Source: JBEHYA01 sp048498415 (GTDB lineage Bacteria > Pseudomonadota > Alphaproteobacteria > UBA9219 > RGZA01). Taken from it: DNA of 7,835 nt. Positions 6,522 to 7,835 of the stretch are shown here, in pieces. The stretch is taken from contig JBEHYA010000090.1 of the NCBI GenBank assembly GCA_048498415.1, forward strand, positions 1 to 7,835, written 5' to 3'. How positions within the stretch are numbered: the stretch's first letter is position 1; each line of letters starts with the position of its first letter. Under the pieces are notes generated by a model. The model had not been told where the DNA came from, made no database searches, and was given only the letters and a program-made list of their open reading frames with translations. The translations under genes were made by a program, and so were the position numbers.

Positions 6522-7835
6522 AACGGATTGCGCTCGCCTTCCTTATCGTGTCTGTGCTTGGCGCCGCGCCTGCATTCGCTGCAGTGCAGGAAGTGAAAAG
6601 CGACAAGGGCATTACGGCGTGGCTGGTGGAAGACCACACGCTGCCCGTCATTTCCATGGCGTTCGGCTGGACGACCGGCATGGAACAGGATGCGGGCGAT
6701 AAACAGGGTTTAAGTTATCTGGGCGCGACGATGCTGACCAAAGGCGCTGGCCAAGATGACGATGAAGCCTTCCAGAAAAAACTGCAGGAAAACGCCATTT
6801 CATTGGGTTTTTCGGCCGCGCGCGATGATATTGGCGGCGCGGTGCGAAGCCTGAAAGAGACATGGCCGACCGCGCAAACCATGCTGAAAGCCGCGCTGCT
6901 TAGCCCACGTTTTGATGAAAAAATCATGAGCCGCGAAAAGGCGCGGATGCTGAGCACATTGAATGTGTATCGCGCCGACCCCGACTGGCTGGCCTCGCGC
7001 CTGTTGTTCCGCGAATATCTGGCGGGCCACCCTTATGCCAGCCGCACGCTTGGCAACGAACAGACGGTGGGCGCGATCACGGTGGCCGATTTAAAGAAAT
7101 GGCATGCGCGGCTCGACCGCAAACACCTGCTGGTGGCGGTGACGGGCGATGTGACGCCGGCTGAACTGAAGGCCATGCTGGACGATACGTTCGGCGCCTT
7201 GCCGGAAAATACGGATGAACCCCAGATTGCGGATGCAACCTATAAAAACACCGGCACCCAGCTGGGCAAGGTGGCGGGGAGCCAGAGCGTTCTGATTCTG
7301 GCGCGGCCCGGCATTCACCGGAACGATGCCGACTGGTATGCGGCGGAAGTGATGAATTATATTTTTGGCGGTGGCGGTTTTTCGTCGCGCCTGACCGCGG
7401 AAGTGCGCGAAAAGCGCGGGCTTACCTATGGTATCAGCTCCGGCATGATGGATTTTGACCATGCCAGCATCTATGCCGTTCAGGCCTCAACCCGGAATGA
7501 CAGCCTGGCGGAAGTATTAAAACTGGTGGCGGGGGAAGAAAAACGCATGGTGGATGCGAAAGTGAGCGCCGAGGAATTGCAGGCGGCGAAGGATTATTTG
7601 ATTGGCTCCTATGCGCTGGGGCTTACATCTACCGCGCGGGTGGCGGGGCATAATCTGGAATTGCAGCGCCAGCACCTGCCGGCTGATGAACAGCAACGGC
7701 GTGAAGCGGCGATTAAAAAAATCACGGTTGAGGATGTGCAGCGCGTTGCCAAGCGCCTGTTAGATAACGCGCCTTCGGTTTTCGTGGTGGGTGCGCCGAA
7801 GTCGAAGCCAGCCGCGACCACAGCGCCGGCGGCGT
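6518..7835 (+). CDS. M16B peptidase homologue, non-catalytic R/Y-type subunit (3' end outside window)
   Basis: I translated this frame by hand: 439 codons with no stop up to the window edge. The length is already normal for M16B, and the sequence ends in an Ala/Pro-rich tail (APKSKPAATTAPAA), so little is likely missing. A signal peptide (MKRIALAFLIVSVLGAAPAFA) predicts export to the periplasm. The M16 fold is clear from PFAREYLAGHPY-like spacing around HPYASRTLG (171-179), VAVTGDVTPAEL, FGGGGFSSRL and VREKRGLTYGISSG. The zinc motif is lost: the place aligned with HYLEH in the upstream gene reads SYLGA (66-70), without His or Glu ligands. It does carry Arg297 and Tyr304, the R/Y pair that contacts substrate in M16B enzymes. 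It should therefore be the substrate-binding partner of the upstream subunit, with which it overlaps by four bases (ATGA). Confidence 0.9.
   Translation, partial: MKRIALAFLIVSVLGAAPAFAAVQEVKSDKGITAWLVEDHTLPVISMAFGWTTGMEQDAGDKQGLSYLGATMLTKGAGQDDDEAFQKKLQENAISLGFSAARDDIGGAVRSLKETWPTAQTMLKAALLSPRFDEKIMSREKARMLSTLNVYRADPDWLASRLLFREYLAGHPYASRTLGNEQTVGAITVADLKKWHARLDRKHLLVAVTGDVTPAELKAMLDDTFGALPENTDEPQIADATYKNTGTQLGKVAGSQSVLILARPGIHRNDADWYAAEVMNYIFGGGGFSSRLTAEVREKRGLTYGISSGMMDFDHASIYAVQASTRNDSLAEVLKLVAGEEKRMVDAKVSAEELQAAKDYLIGSYALGLTSTARVAGHNLELQRQHLPADEQQRREAAIKKITVEDVQRVAKRLLDNAPSVFVVGAPKSKPAATTAPAA

Overview
The window reads as a gene-dense piece of a chromosome from an alphaproteobacterium. The evidence is the gene order ribF - ileS - lspA - DUF3035/BamF-type lipoprotein - M16 peptidase - M16 peptidase, the alphaproteobacterial character of the DUF3035/BamF lipoprotein, and moderately GC-rich coding sequence. 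The sequence does not support a finer placement. I see no tRNA, rRNA, CRISPR array, transposase gene or phage gene.

Layout. Positions 1-44 probably hold the first 14 codons of a divergent minus-strand gene of unknown function. Positions 60-145 are a long palindrome made of two small hairpins. ribF (207-1130) encodes the bifunctional riboflavin kinase/FAD synthetase. The 132-nt gap between ribF and ileS contains a second palindromic element (1171-1238) with exactly the same architecture as the first. From ileS (1263-4073) onward the genes are packed head to tail. ileS and lspA overlap by 1 nt, lspA and the lipoprotein gene are 5 nt apart, the lipoprotein gene and the first M16 gene overlap by 1 nt, and the two M16 genes overlap by 4 nt. 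The second M16 gene runs off the right edge, probably only a few codons from its end.

How the genes fit together. ribF makes FMN and FAD, ileS charges tRNA-Ile, and lspA cleaves signal peptides from lipoproteins. The neighbouring lipoprotein gene encodes an obvious LspA substrate with a lipobox ending at Cys24. It resembles BamF, the alphaproteobacterial outer-membrane assembly lipoprotein. The two exported M16 proteins split the family's hallmarks: the first has the zinc site (HxxEH plus a distal Glu) but no R/Y pair, and the second has the R/Y pair but no zinc site. This is the pattern of a two-gene M16B heterodimer. The 3' half therefore looks like an envelope-biogenesis and proteolysis operon attached to the conserved ileS-lspA pair.

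The most unusual DNA-level signal is the pair of 68-nt elements flanking ribF. Each is an inverted doublet of a 28-nt unit: a 20-nt hairpin followed by CCAGTTTT or a one-base variant. Across the four units, the stem differences occur at paired positions as complementary changes, so each small hairpin appears to be what is maintained. They look like REP/BIME-type dispersed repeats. No wholly new multi-gene system is evident; the genes are recognisable families.
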